From Mortierella alpina (lineage: Eukaryota; Mortierellomycota; Mortierellomycetes; Mortierellales; Mortierellaceae), in contig JANATF010000008.1 in assembly GCA_029449245.1 (NCBI GenBank), positions 1,984,001-2,048,000 on the forward strand: a stretch of 64,000 nt of DNA. Reading direction: 5' to 3'. Below are positions 40,781-51,019 of the stretch, piece after piece (the first letter of the stretch is position 1; each line of letters starts with the position of its first letter). A model generated the notes under the pieces. It worked only from the letters and a program-made list of their open reading frames with translations, was not told where the DNA came from and did not search any database. The translations under genes were made by a program, and so were the position numbers.

Positions 40781-41764
40781 ATGCATCAAGACCACAATAT
40801 CCCCTGGAGAACTCTTGCCTCCTACTTTGCTGTCATGGAGGAGCCCCGCCGACGATATCCAGACGCGCCCCTTGACTTCCGCCCTCTGGAACGACCAGAT
40901 CGAGCACACGTGTTCTCGTACTTTTCCAAAGCTCTCATAAAAACCATCCACGAGTTTGCCAATACCGAGCGTGGCAAGTATCCGCCAAAGTTCCAAGCCA
41001 AAAGGACGGGTGATGTTTTCTCTAGCGAGGTGATCCAGAAATGCAACCACTATCAATTTCACGCAACAAGAGCTTGTTTGAACGACACCAACCAAAAGCT
41101 GGAGCATTGGATAAGCCGTGCGAAGCATTCAGATGAGATGCCTCGCCATGGTATCATCCAGGTTCCTCGCTATCATGGAGTGGATCGAGATCTTGCGACT
41201 ATCATCAAGATCCTGATTGCTGAGAACGAGATGCAGCCTGTGCTCGAACTGGCCTCTCACCCGTCCGTGCCCCTCGAGTCTCTCTACCAACCTGACAGAC
41301 CCAACTGTGGATGGAACCAGCTGGCCAAATATACTCTTCAAGTGTACGTCTATATCAACATCCTAGCAGAGTTCCCAGAATATTGTCAAGGACGATACTA
41401 TCTCAACCTAAGGAGCTTTCAATGCGTTATGGACAAGGCATTGAATAGCTATGAGCCAGAGGAGCTCTTTCATTACTCGTACGTAGGCGCATGGGATGAG
41501 GGAGGAGTCTGGAAACCATTAGGGTTTAGGAGTCAAAATTATGAGGCGATTGACATGTTTGGAGACATGAGGAGACTCAAGGAGTACTTGAAGGCATGCT
41601 TTGCGGTGTTGTATCGGACCGAGATGATGGCAAGAGAATGTGGCAAGGTCATCCCTTGGCACGAGCTGGTAGAGACAGCATTGGCTCGCTTCCATGTGAC
41701 TACTCGATGTCAACTCGTATCATCCACCGCGGATGGCGAAGTGTGGGAGTGGGTCTATGAATAA
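40781..41764 (+). CDS. Unknown intronless 327-residue protein
   Basis: A single uninterrupted frame from MHQDHNIPWRTLASYFAVME to EVWEWVYE, followed by a stop. Composition is globular and well mixed, with many aromatic and charged residues, no signal peptide, no membrane helix and no low complexity. I recognise no domain. Examples: KALIKTIHEFANTERGKYPP, IPWHELVETALARFHVTTR. It sits beside the Fanzor remnant on the opposite strand and lacks introns, unlike most conserved genes here, so it could be lineage-specific or element-associated. The frame is too long and balanced to be chance. Confidence 0.65.
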   Translation: MHQDHNIPWRTLASYFAVMEEPRRRYPDAPLDFRPLERPDRAHVFSYFSKALIKTIHEFANTERGKYPPKFQAKRTGDVFSSEVIQKCNHYQFHATRACLNDTNQKLEHWISRAKHSDEMPRHGIIQVPRYHGVDRDLATIIKILIAENEMQPVLELASHPSVPLESLYQPDRPNCGWNQLAKYTLQVYVYINILAEFPEYCQGRYYLNLRSFQCVMDKALNSYEPEELFHYSYVGAWDEGGVWKPLGFRSQNYEAIDMFGDMRRLKEYLKACFAVLYRTEMMARECGKVIPWHELVETALARFHVTTRCQLVSSTADGEVWEWVYE

Positions 41765-43598
41765 CAGTTGGAAAGACAGGAAGGAATGCTCTCATTGATT
41801 CAATTATCTTTCCGATAAATCTCTTCATTCCTTCTCGCCATACAATTGTCACCTTGATACGGCTTTTATGGCTGCGACCCCTAACAAGAATGACCATGTA
41901 CTGCAAAAGCTCAATTTCTCGGTCGCAGTTTCGGGGTGATGAGATATGCTAATGTGCTAACGCGATCGCCATGTATCGTTGTACCAATGTGTACTTGACC
42001 ACGTGGGGGCTGGCTTGGTGGTCATCCACGTGGTCGCCAAGGTTACATATCTCTTTCTGGCTCAGGACTAACAACCAGTGTCACTGATCCAAGCCCAGCT
42101 CCTGTTCTTCTGCTCCTTCAATTGTTTTCCCGGCTCTGCACTATCACTTCAGATATTTGAAGATCCGCACGTTATCGTATGTTTAAAGAATATCGACTGC
42201 ATGGTTACGTATAGAAAGCTGTTACCAATAGAATGCAGGCAGTCAGCACGAAACTAGCTGGGCAGCGTGTCGAGCTCGTGTTCTTTGCACGACGACAACC
42301 TTCAATTCCTCCTCCTCAGCAAACCGCATTTTGAGCCATGGCAGTTCTTTTCGTGGACAAGTCCCCAAAACAAATCTCCATTATTCACGATCCCGGCGAG
42401 CGAGCTGCGCGAGTACAACTATAGCAACCCTGAGCATGCTCGACAAGTCCGAAACCAAGCTTTACGCGCCATTTCTACTGAGGCGCTACTGTAGATACCA
42501 GATAGAAAAGCAAACTACTTTGCTCCATGAAGTTCCAGGAACGATCGTGAGACGTCGATCCAGGGATGTCTGGACACGATTGTGAGACGTCGATCCAGGG
42601 AAATCTGGGACACGATCGTGAGACGTCGGTCCAGGGAAGTCTGGGACACGGACTCTAGGACGCTGGAGAAAAAAAGACTAAATTGTAACACTCTGAATCG
42701 CATGACAGGGTAAAACAAAGACAGACTACGGATCGACATGCAACCCATTTTTTTAACGGGGCTTTGTATGATTAGGAAGAGAAAGCAACTGGTGGTTGCA
42801 AGAGTGTAAGCAGATTCTATCCATTCGGTTGAGATGGCATTCCTAGCCCCAGGTGGTCTATTAGATCAGAACGATGGAGAATGCCCGCATTCTGAGTGTC
42901 AGTGAGCCTTGTGGACAATCCCATATCTGACCTCTGTTGTTCACTACATACGATCCATTTTCCTTTCCCCCTGGGTGAGATTTATCCGTTTTGTGGAACT
43001 CTCACGCTTTCGGTAAGGATTGAATGTAATACACTTGTATAGTTGTAGACTTACGTTGCTCATCATGGCAACCACATGTCGGCATAAGGTTGAATGCTAA
43101 CGGATGCAACTTTTGGTGCTGCATCGTTGTACAATATTGGAGATACGCCCAATGCCATCTTGTTTTCTCTGGGTGCGCGTTATGTGGTGTGAAACGCGTT
43201 GATTCCGATACAATCGTTTACTACACCTAAGACCGGCAAGCTCCTCACACATGGGTAAGACTTAACGCACAACCCATGCCCGTCAGATCTGAAACGTGTT
43301 CATGGTAATAGACCGTCCATCTCGGAGCACTGTAAACACATTATATCTTCCCTTGCCATCCACAGACCACGATCGACCTATGAAGAAGAGCCATTCCTCG
43401 AAAAAGGAGCGAGGTTGTTACTTATTTTTTTGTATTTTTTTTTGCCAGACACACTGGGTCATTTTTGTACGTCCTCGGAGCTCAAACTAGAGGAAGGTCA
43501 AGTTGCAGCATTCAGTTTTGTGCATGCAGTCATGCCGCCTTCTCCCTACACTTGAGGATGGAGGGAGGACCAGTTTTGATCTTAATGGTCGTACTGTA
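41765..43598. other. Region with a tandem repeat and one small open frame
   Basis: A 76-codon open piece at 42267-42494 (plus; PASELREYNYSNPEHARQVR) looks coding in composition but lacks a convincing ATG and may be an exon or relic. The three-copy 35/36-bp repeat lies just after it. Nothing else was recognised. Confidence 0.3.
42541..42655. repeat. 35-36-bp tandem repeat, three copies
   Basis: Three adjacent copies of a unit containing CGTGAGACGTCGATCCAGGG start near 42547, 42582 and 42618 (motif starts), with a few substitutions. There are no spacers, so it is a minisatellite. Confidence 0.85.
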
Positions 43599-43893
43599 CA
43601 GTCCCTCGTCGCAAGATGTGGCAAGTTGACACATCTAGCGACATTTCTTATATTCTGAGTAATTTGATTGGCTTGTGATTGAGTGAGAGTATTCTATCCG
43701 CTCTGGTATGACCTTTCTAAGTGACATAGCTGGATGGTGGTTGAATGCTGGCGCATGGTCTATGCATTAGAGAGGCTCCGCGCTTTCTTTGCAGACTGAA
43801 TGAGCACACTCAATCACGAGCCAATCAAATTGCTCAGAATATAAGAAATGTCGCTAGATGTGTCAACTTGCCACATCTTGCGACGGGGGACTG
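43599..43893. mobile_element. MITE with ~86-bp terminal inverted repeats and TA duplication
   Basis: The left arm (43599 on) starts CAGTCCCTCGTCGCAAGATG; the right arm, reverse-complemented, starts CAGTCCCCCGTCGCAAGATG. The two stay alike for about 86 bp with roughly three mismatches, up to the GTGATTGAGTG region. Each end is flanked by TA (43597-43598 and 43894-43895), the hallmark of Tc1/mariner/pogo-type insertion. The 295-bp element has no coding capacity, so it would need a transposase supplied elsewhere. The near-identical arms suggest fairly recent activity. Confidence 0.88.
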
Positions 43894-44684
43894 TACCTCT
43901 CAAACTCTGTAGTCTGTGTCACCTTCCTCACACAGCTCTTCCCTGTCACAACCACCATTATGCAAAGCACAGTGACACTCTACATGTTGTAGACCAGGTT
44001 CGATGCGGGATTTCTCATGGTGCAGGATTTGTCTAGTAGTCTACTGTACAAAGTCCGCGCAGTAGGCTCGTGAAACGCGAGAAATCTTTGAAAGACCAAA
44101 CGAACCCCTTCGCAAAAATACCACCCCCCCAATCTCTCAGCGCGAGCAATTCCCAGCCGGATTCACGCAGTACCCCCACCTGTCAAGAGACTGGCCTCGC
44201 CTCGGCATGCCAGCTACATCACCTATATGAAAAGCCTCTCTTTGAGCGACTGAGTCATTCCGTTTACATCAGGGATAAAGAGGACCTGCAAAAAACGTTG
44301 ACACTGTTTGTTTCATGCGACGCGACTCTGGGTTACAGAGAGGCGGAACAAAGGACACACGAGTTACAGCAGAGACAAGAACACAACACAGGGACACAAA
44401 TGACGCGCGACTGCAGACTGTACAGTTGATGGGTAGTATATCTCTATCATGATGCATCCACACTATTGTCCGCCTTGTTTCGATCACATAGTCTTCGTTT
44501 AGCTACCCAATGTCCTCCCTTCTTGTACTTTCAAGAACGCCAGATTTTTTTCTTGCCGTCCATTGGTCTCGGAGCAGGTCCGCATACACTTTTTGTATGC
44601 AGTTGAGAATTCATGCTGTGTTACCTTTCAATCGTGTTGTGAAAGGCGTAGTGCCAGGAGGTATTCATGGGTCGCTCTCAGTCC

Positions 44685-44691
44685 TATAAAA
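44685..44691 (+). promoter_or_regulatory. TATA box of the small secreted protein gene
   Basis: TATAAAA lies about 200 bp upstream of the ATG at 44889. The segment between has a typical 5'-UTR intron ending TTTTAG just before the start codon. Confidence 0.5.
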
Positions 44692-44888
44692 CGAAAGGCT
44701 ATCCTCATTCTGCGCACTCTGAAAACACCCTCAGCCATTCTCTCACCTTCCAGAAAAACCATCGCAAGAACCCTCCTAATTTCATTTCTTCAAGTAAGCG
44801 CTGCCACCCATTGTAAAGTGAAGTGCAGCTCCCACTGACATGAGATTTTCCAAGTCTTAACATATTCCTCCTCCACAATTTTAGGACA

Positions 44889-45137
44889 ATGCGCTTCTCA
44901 ACTGTCATTATTCTGGGCACCCTAGCTCTCTTGGCCACAGCCACTCCTATCACACCAATTGCCAAGCGCTCGAAGGGCGGTCTTCAAAAGCGATGGTACA
45001 GTTGTAGGCCAGTTGAGGATGTGGTGTGTGACGAGGATACAAGAACAGTTGTCTATGCTGAATTATGCAAAGAATGCGAGACGTGCAAGGAATGGGTAGT
45101 GCCAATTCCTTCCAAGGATCCGTGCCCTCTGAGGTAA
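44889..45137 (+). CDS. Small secreted cysteine-rich protein
   Basis: 82 residues. The N-terminus MRFSTVIILGTLALLATATP is a clear signal peptide with cleavage expected after the Ala/Thr run. Two dibasic sites follow (PIAKR and LQKR), typical of Kex2 processing, leaving a mature peptide starting WYSCRPVEDVVCDE with six cysteines (ELCKECETCKEW, DPCPLR), enough for three disulfides. No known family is recognised; effector, antimicrobial or signalling roles are possible. The ATG follows a good intron acceptor (ATTTTAG), and a TATA box is upstream. It lies in an accessory stretch between a MITE and a pseudogene. Confidence 0.75.
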   Translation: MRFSTVIILGTLALLATATPITPIAKRSKGGLQKRWYSCRPVEDVVCDEDTRTVVYAELCKECETCKEWVVPIPSKDPCPLR

Positions 45138-45616
45138 AGGTCCAAGCCTATCGATGAAATAAAGGCCCGAGCTGATCATGAAAACTACCCAACGACTTTT
45201 TGAACTCTGCAATCCTTGAGAAATGGGGAGACGGCCGGCGGGTGTGCTGCATTGGTTTGTGTCTGTACGTGGACAGACTGCAAGGACATCCGAAATTAAG
45301 AGGCAATGTCGAAACCTTCAAAAGTGGCGGCATGAGAGGAGTGGCAATGACAGAGGCCCTACTATCCCTGCTCTTCATCTCAGAGCTTCCGATAGCTGCC
45401 TAATGGCCACTACACTGGGTGGCAGCTCTCTGTAATAACGAGGGCGGTAAGTACACGACTTCAAACATTTGTATATGGCGGAGGGATATCAAGCCCTCAT
45501 CTCTGCTGTGGTCGCCTTTGCTCCAAAGATACTTCGTATTGTTCTAGAGGAGGTTTTTTCTCGGGTATGAACTTGTCATCTTTTTGTTCAATGTGCGGCC
45601 TATCGGCAGACTTTCG

Positions 45617-46350
45617 CTACGGCATGTGCCACGGCTCGAAAATGTCCACCAACGATTCGCTCCAGTCCAAAGGCAAGCCCGTAAGATCATCTGTCGGGAT
45701 TCTCTGCGAAGCAAACGCCAGGAAGACAGCTTCCCAATGCCCATCTGGATAGTGCAAAAGAATTTCCCCATCCTGACCTACGCCATTCGCAAACTGGGGC
45801 AAACTGCCTTGGTTCATGTGGATATCATGGATTTCCAGTCCCGTACGAAGCTCCAAAAAGGAATATCTTGGCCGCCTTTTTGATCGCGTCATCCAGAATT
45901 GGCTCTATTTTGTCAAGAAGGTCATTGTTGAGACCAGGTGCTTCAGGCGGTAATATTCTGCCGGATAGAAAATCAAGGATCGGGTGCTCTCCTCGAAGGT
46001 AATCGAGGCCCTGTAGGCGGCCACACATAGGAAGGGTGTGGAAACCGAAGCTCTGAACCCAGCCCCTCTGCAGCAAAAAATTTTGCAGGCAGAGGCCCTG
46101 GATGGGTTCAGAGCTTCGTGGAAACCGAGATTTAGGGTTTCTATGCAGTTGATGAGTGGATGCGTAAAATCTTTGACAAGCCAAAAGACAAGGCGCGACT
46201 CACTCGCCCTCGATTTGATGTTGATCGCTGCTTTGCGTTCCTTGCTGCCATGAGGGTGGTCCTTGAAGGAGAGAAGAATATGGCAAGTCGGGTGGCTATT
46301 AATGTCGCTTTCCACCCTCCAATGGGTAGGTATGCCGACCCAGACACCAT
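45617..46350 (-). pseudogene. DUF2278 (YukJ-like) gene broken by insertion and frameshift
   Basis: Minus-strand pieces in family order: HILLSFKDHPHGSKERKAAI and NIKSRASESRLVFWLV; GRLQGLDYLRGEHPILDFLS and PPEAPGLNNDLLDKIEPI; then LEIHDIHMNQGSLPQFANGV, QDGEILLHYPDGHWEAVFLA and FASQRIPTDDLTG. These match DUF2278 landmarks (LDYIRG, GPxNDL, HDIHMNQG, FAFQSQ..TDD). The family's function is unknown to me. The gene is interrupted between ETLNLGFH and TLPMCGRLQ by a foldback insertion (46046-46118), and a second frameshift lies near 45860 (FGASYGTG versus LRTGLEIHD). With the insertion and one target copy removed, the flanking frames would agree. DUF2278 genes are common in bacteria, so ancient transfer is possible but not shown. 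Confidence 0.75.
46046..46118. mobile_element. 73-bp foldback insertion with target-site duplication
   Basis: Ends are a perfect 16-bp inverted repeat, CGAAGCTCTGAACCCA and TGGGTTCAGAGCTTCG, with further imperfect pairing inward (CCCTCTGC / GCAGAGG) around AAAAATTTT. The flanks repeat TGGAAAC (46039-46045 and 46119-46125), extending to TGGAAACCGA because the element begins CGA. It sits inside the DUF2278 pseudogene. Confidence 0.8.
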
Positions 46351-46783
46351 AGGATGGAACAGGCAGTGCTCGCTTCTGATCTTAAATCAAGTTCGAGGTA
46401 TTATACAACGAGAGTCGGCGGCAAGAAGACTGAGATGAAGGATAAAGAAGACAGGTAGATATGAACTAGGAGACGGGTATGCTGAAAGGATCTGTATTTA
46501 ACAATGAAGACTATGCATGTGTAGTTTTGCAGACCAGAGTGGTCTTGGGCTTGAGCGCAGTTGGCAAAATTTGTAAAGGTGCTCAGGGACAGCCCAGCAC
46601 ATTTCCCGAAACAGCCCAAGAACCTTGCCTCTCGAACCTAAACCAGATGTCGGTTCATCCTTGACCCATTTGGGTTGGAACCTGTACATTATCACACTAA
46701 ATGAGCTTTTCTCTTAGGGCACAGCACAGGGCAGCACCAAATGTGTAAATATGGGCTACGGCAACGCGTTTGCGAACGCGGCG

Positions 46784-49250
46784 CTATATTTTCGGAGGGG
46801 AAGGCTGTGAGGGTTGAGGAGGGTTCGACGCCCATGAGCCTCTACTACTTGGCCGAAAAGACCTTCGATTGCTACCCTGGCTATGGTCGGCACTGGTATT
46901 ACCATCGCTACGCCCGCCAAACGACGACCTGGCCTCGCGCTCCCTCTTCAGCCTCTCAATGTTCTGCGTGATAGTTGAAGGAAAGTCATGCTCTAGTCTC
47001 TTGAAGAATTCCTCTGTACGCCCTCCAGGTCCATTTCTTTCATCGCTAAATCCATGATAGTCATCGTCATCATCGTCATCATCGTCATCTTGCATTGTGC
47101 TCTCAAGATACTCGCGGCGCGAAGGTGAGATCACAGCTGGCGGTTGAGTTGGTATTGAATAGGCCATAGTGTGATTGTCAAGATCGTGATGGTCAACCTC
47201 CTGGCTCTCCTCTGTGCTCCATGTCGAATACTGAGAGTCCATGCTCCTCCTGGATTTTGACCGATCGCTAAAGAGTCGGTTCATCACTGCTGAAGCTGCT
47301 TTTGTGTTGAGTGTAGGAGAAGAAGTCAGACGCCTCTTTGAGCCAAAGGAATACCGCTCATCCTCGCTAGGGCTTCTTGGAAGGACCTCTTGAATAGGAA
47401 GTATGGGCTTATGTGATCCTGTATGGCAGTGTCAGGGTGATCTTACAGTTAGAGCATGTTTAACATCAGCGTATTGTGCATAGCGGCTAGTTTAGATTAA
47501 GGACATACCATGCTGTTTCCAAGTCTCTGTTACTTTGGTGCTTATTGGCATTGCGGTAGAGTACCGAAGGTGCCTGGAGCGAATTTCCTCTATTGAAAAC
47601 TCTTCGTCACCCACATAGAGCTGCTTCAGGTCGACCATCAAACACTCGCGCTTCCCGCTCGCAGTATCTATTCTGTGAAAGTTAGGGTTCTGGTTCTTTG
47701 TAGCAGGGGGTCTCGGACAGGTATGGTCATGCCTTGTCTCTTTATACTGGTGCTGTCTTGCTCTCCCAGATACATCAAACTGGCCCATCGTCTCTGTCTG
47801 CTGGTGCATGTGTCGGTCATCTGACTTGGGTATATGTGGTTCCTCGGTCAACGCTGCTCGCTGATCGTAGCTGTGTTCGCTGCCTGATGGTTGTCCTGAT
47901 GCTTGCGCCGGTTCATCCTAACATTGTACCGAGGTCAGTTATGACTCATCATAATCCTGTCGTTGATTTTACTAATCTGCATCAATAGGACAAAAGGTAC
48001 AAATCTTACAGCTTCAGTGTCGCGATAAACCTGCAACCGAGGCTGAGGCCGCCTAGCGAATGTATCCTCTGCTGATAGCTTTGCGCCTTTCCAACTTGTT
48101 GCCTCCCTCGTATTCTCCTTTCGCCGGACGCGCTCAGTGCCAAGGTCGGACCAAGGCGTGTTTTCCTGATCCTTTGAAGTGGGTCTAGCCGGGGGGCGGA
48201 CAGACTGATCTGAGAAAACTGCCAGTTTGGGTTTTGATCGATTATTGTTGGACTGTGCAACCGATCGATGGGTGTTCGCAGACGAGGACTGGGCGCCTCC
48301 AGATCCAATTGGCACGTGTCCCTGAGTCGATGCATTGGATGGTATTGATCCGGAACCTGCAACTCTGACACCAAGGACCCTCCGATTAACAGAAGAGCCA
48401 ACATTGGTGTTGATGGAAGCGCCTGATTGAGGACGAGCAGAGACAGGTGTTGGAGCTTCAATCTCTGCTTTCTCTAGTTCCTCCATGTATAACTGTTCAC
48501 GAAGTAAAAAGTCCTCATACTGCTTCTTTAAACGTCCGAGGGGCCGAGCTCTCCTGTTGATGCCCAATAAAAAAATGTCCTTTGCCTTGTCGTACCTACA
48601 GCACAAACCAAGGTTTAGTATCACTGCAGTATGACGACTAGCGCACGCTATGGTGGTCTGACGGCGTAGTGTTTTTGGAGGTATCGAACGTACTCTTCCC
48701 TGGACTCTAAATAGTCGGCATACTCCTGATAATAAACCCCAATCTCGCTGCCAATACCGTTTGCTTCCATGTACTTGAACACGTCCTGCGGCGACTCGAC
48801 CTTTTCCGCGTAGAGCATCAAGAGTTTGACGAAGCGAGGGTCGTTCCTGTAAATTGGATCTCCCTTGAACATTTCGTATGCCTGTTCCAGCAGTGGCATT
48901 AACTGCGAGTCGTGGCCTTGAGCTGCGCTCTGTGGGTAGTTTTCCATGGTCCATTTCACGAAACGGGCATAGACGTCCATGGGGTCATCCAAGTCCTCAA
49001 TCTGCTCGAGCTCGTCCAGAAAATGCTGGCGCTGCAAGGCCAACTCCTGAGCGCGGTCAACTGGGCGTGCTTCGAAGAGGCGAGCCAAGGCCTGGGCGCT
49101 GCGGCCTTCCTTGATGGGCTGGATGTTTTCCTTCTCATGCTCAATCGAATCAATGTCGACCATTGCCTGCAGCGGGGAAGAGTGCTGTGGTTCGAAGGCC
49201 TGGTCATGCCGGTGGTCCTGCTGCGGGTGCTGGCGTGGATGCGGTTCCAT
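46784..49250 (-). CDS. mad3: Spindle checkpoint protein Mad3/BubR1 (no kinase domain)
   Basis: Part of the mitotic checkpoint complex with Mad2, Bub3 and Cdc20, which inhibits the APC/C. Spliced as complement(46784..47418, 47509..47917, 48010..48595, 48694..49250), 728 residues, all junctions in phase. A first KEN box is at residues 40-42 (IEHEKENIQP), as in every Mad3. The Mad3/Bub1 TPR region follows: DVYARFVKWTMENYPQ, GDPIYRNDPRFVKLLMLYA, IGVYYQEYADYLESRE, and YDKAKDIFLLGINRRARPLG. A second KEN box (RRKENTREATSWKG) lies near residue 340. A GLEBS-like Bub3-binding motif (VDLKQLYVGDEEFSIEEIRS) lies in exon 3. The C-terminus is Ser-rich with an Asp10 run and no kinase domain, so Mad3 rather than Bub1. 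ATG 49250 is the first true ATG in frame. Confidence 0.93.
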
Positions 49251-50453
49251 TGTGCTGGTATGCCCCCTCTGGTGGCTGTCAATATGGTTGAGGGTCGGCA
49301 ATCAAGGTGCATTCGGCTTTGTTCAAGGTCTGAAATACAAACAACGCGTCCAAATGAACAACGGTGATTTTCAGGAGATAGTTGAAGTCGAGTCACAAAA
49401 AAAATTGGTTGTTTTTTTTATCGTTTATTTTTTTTTTGACCACAAAACAACCTTCGACAGTGCTATGAACATGCTCTCTCCTCCCTTTTTTAACACGATA
49501 ACACGAACCTAGTGGTTGCAAGAGTGGAAACAGGTTAACACTTTGCATCACAGAAAATCGCTTTTCACGCCTTGTTATCTCGAAGGGATTGCATCAGTAG
49601 GAACAATTGAAATAAAAATTTGGAAATCATGGTGTTGTTTTCATATATCTCAGTCTCATCATATGCAGAGGTCCATCACCACAAGGGCGAGAAACGAGGG
49701 AGGGGAACGAGGCAGGATGGATGTACGAACCTTGTGAACCATATTCCTGAAGACTGGACTTGGAGCACAACAATACCACCTATTCACGAGAAGCTGATGC
49801 GACGAAGCGGGGCATGGTTAGATGACAAATCTATATCGTCCTTGATATCCCTGAGCTGAGCAACAAGGCAGGAGGCAACCCCAACAAGTGTCTTTGAGAA
49901 GAGGATCAGATAATTCTTGTGGAAAGTTTGTCTCATCGGCCTGCGACAGCCTCTGAAGTAGCAAATATAATATTCAACATCATAAGAGTTCTCTAGACAA
50001 ATGAAGGGCTGACTCTGCGAGGGGTACACGGATATGATGGGAGACTCTAGTGAAGAAAGCTTACCATTCGACAGTGAAGGAGAAGAAGGGCAGGAAGGGA
50101 TGAAGGAATGAGGAGAGAAAAGGATCTCTGATCGTTTTTATGGTCATCGAATTAGTGGCTTGTGGCAACCCTTAAATAATAGGTTGTCAAGTCGCGGGAC
50201 CTGAAGGAATGTGTCCGCGCTCAGAAGCTGGCCAAGCTTGAGTTCAACACAAAGCTAGGAATGCACTCTCCGCCGTGGTGGATATGGCGTAGTCCGTAGT
50301 TGAAACGACCACCATGGACGCACACTCTACAGGCCATCACCTTCTCTATGGTCCTGAGGTCACCGACGTGGATGTTTGTTTGGAAGAACTCGAGGGCAGC
50401 AAGGCCATCTCGCATTGTATCAAGCCGAACAAGAGAGGGCCAGAATATGAAAG
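49251..50453. other. Intergenic region
   Basis: Upstream of the Mad3 gene. It contains A/T homopolymers near 49395-49440. No gene was recognised until the Fanzor-like remnant. The open piece at 50314-50559 (plus) may be more of that remnant, but I cannot place it. Confidence 0.4.
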
Positions 50454-50919
50454 GTGGCCAATCTTTTCACTACCTTCCATGGGCGAACGCTTCGTTCCAT
50501 TAACAGGAGAAAGCGTGTTGACTTCATCCTCGAGTCTCGTCGGTCCATTATTAAAATGATATTTTCTATTTGCGAGGACATGGTCTTCTGGCTCTTTTAT
50601 GAGCAAAAAAGATACAAGCTGTCTACCATGGCAATGCAGGACTACCGAGGACAAAGGAGCTGTGAAATCCTATCTCCAGAAAAAATGGAGAGACGTCGAG
50701 AGCCTCATGCATTGTAGGTCAGTTAATGATGGCTTGATATATCGTGTTAAAAAATGAATCGTGGCTATGAAGAATGCCCGCACAGCCATCACGAGCTCAT
50801 CAAGTAAAGCGTTCTGTAATATCTGCCAGCACCAGGACTCCGCTGGTGCTCACAATATCGTCTTCATTGGCCGTGAGACCAGCATGGACGGCCATTGTGT
50901 TCACTTCGCTTGCATTTGA
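50454..50919 (+). pseudogene. Fragment of a Fanzor-like nuclease (zinc ribbon/RuvC-III end)
   Basis: At about 50815-50919 the plus strand reads FCNICQHQDSAGAHNIVFIG and then a stop. This closely matches ACNMPMHRDSAGAHNIARIG, the zinc-ribbon and RuvC-III segment of the 59-62-kb gene, including D-S-A-G-A-H-N. The preceding Arg of HRD is Gln here, and one CxxC pair is left. Upstream frames (50454-50717) are open but broken and unrecognised. It is probably a 3' remnant of the same family, in the same orientation as the neighbouring kinase gene but not part of it. Confidence 0.6.
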
Positions 50920-51019
50920 AAAAATAACCCCTTAATGGAAAAGCCACGAGCGAGCGAAACACCTCTGGCTGTGTCGCGAGCTACCCTTCTCTACACGAAC
51001 AACACCATTGACCACCACG

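Noticed and set aside
42267-42494. Independent small gene
   Set aside because: Composition looks coding, but the frame begins without a true ATG and no partner exon with good splice sites was found.
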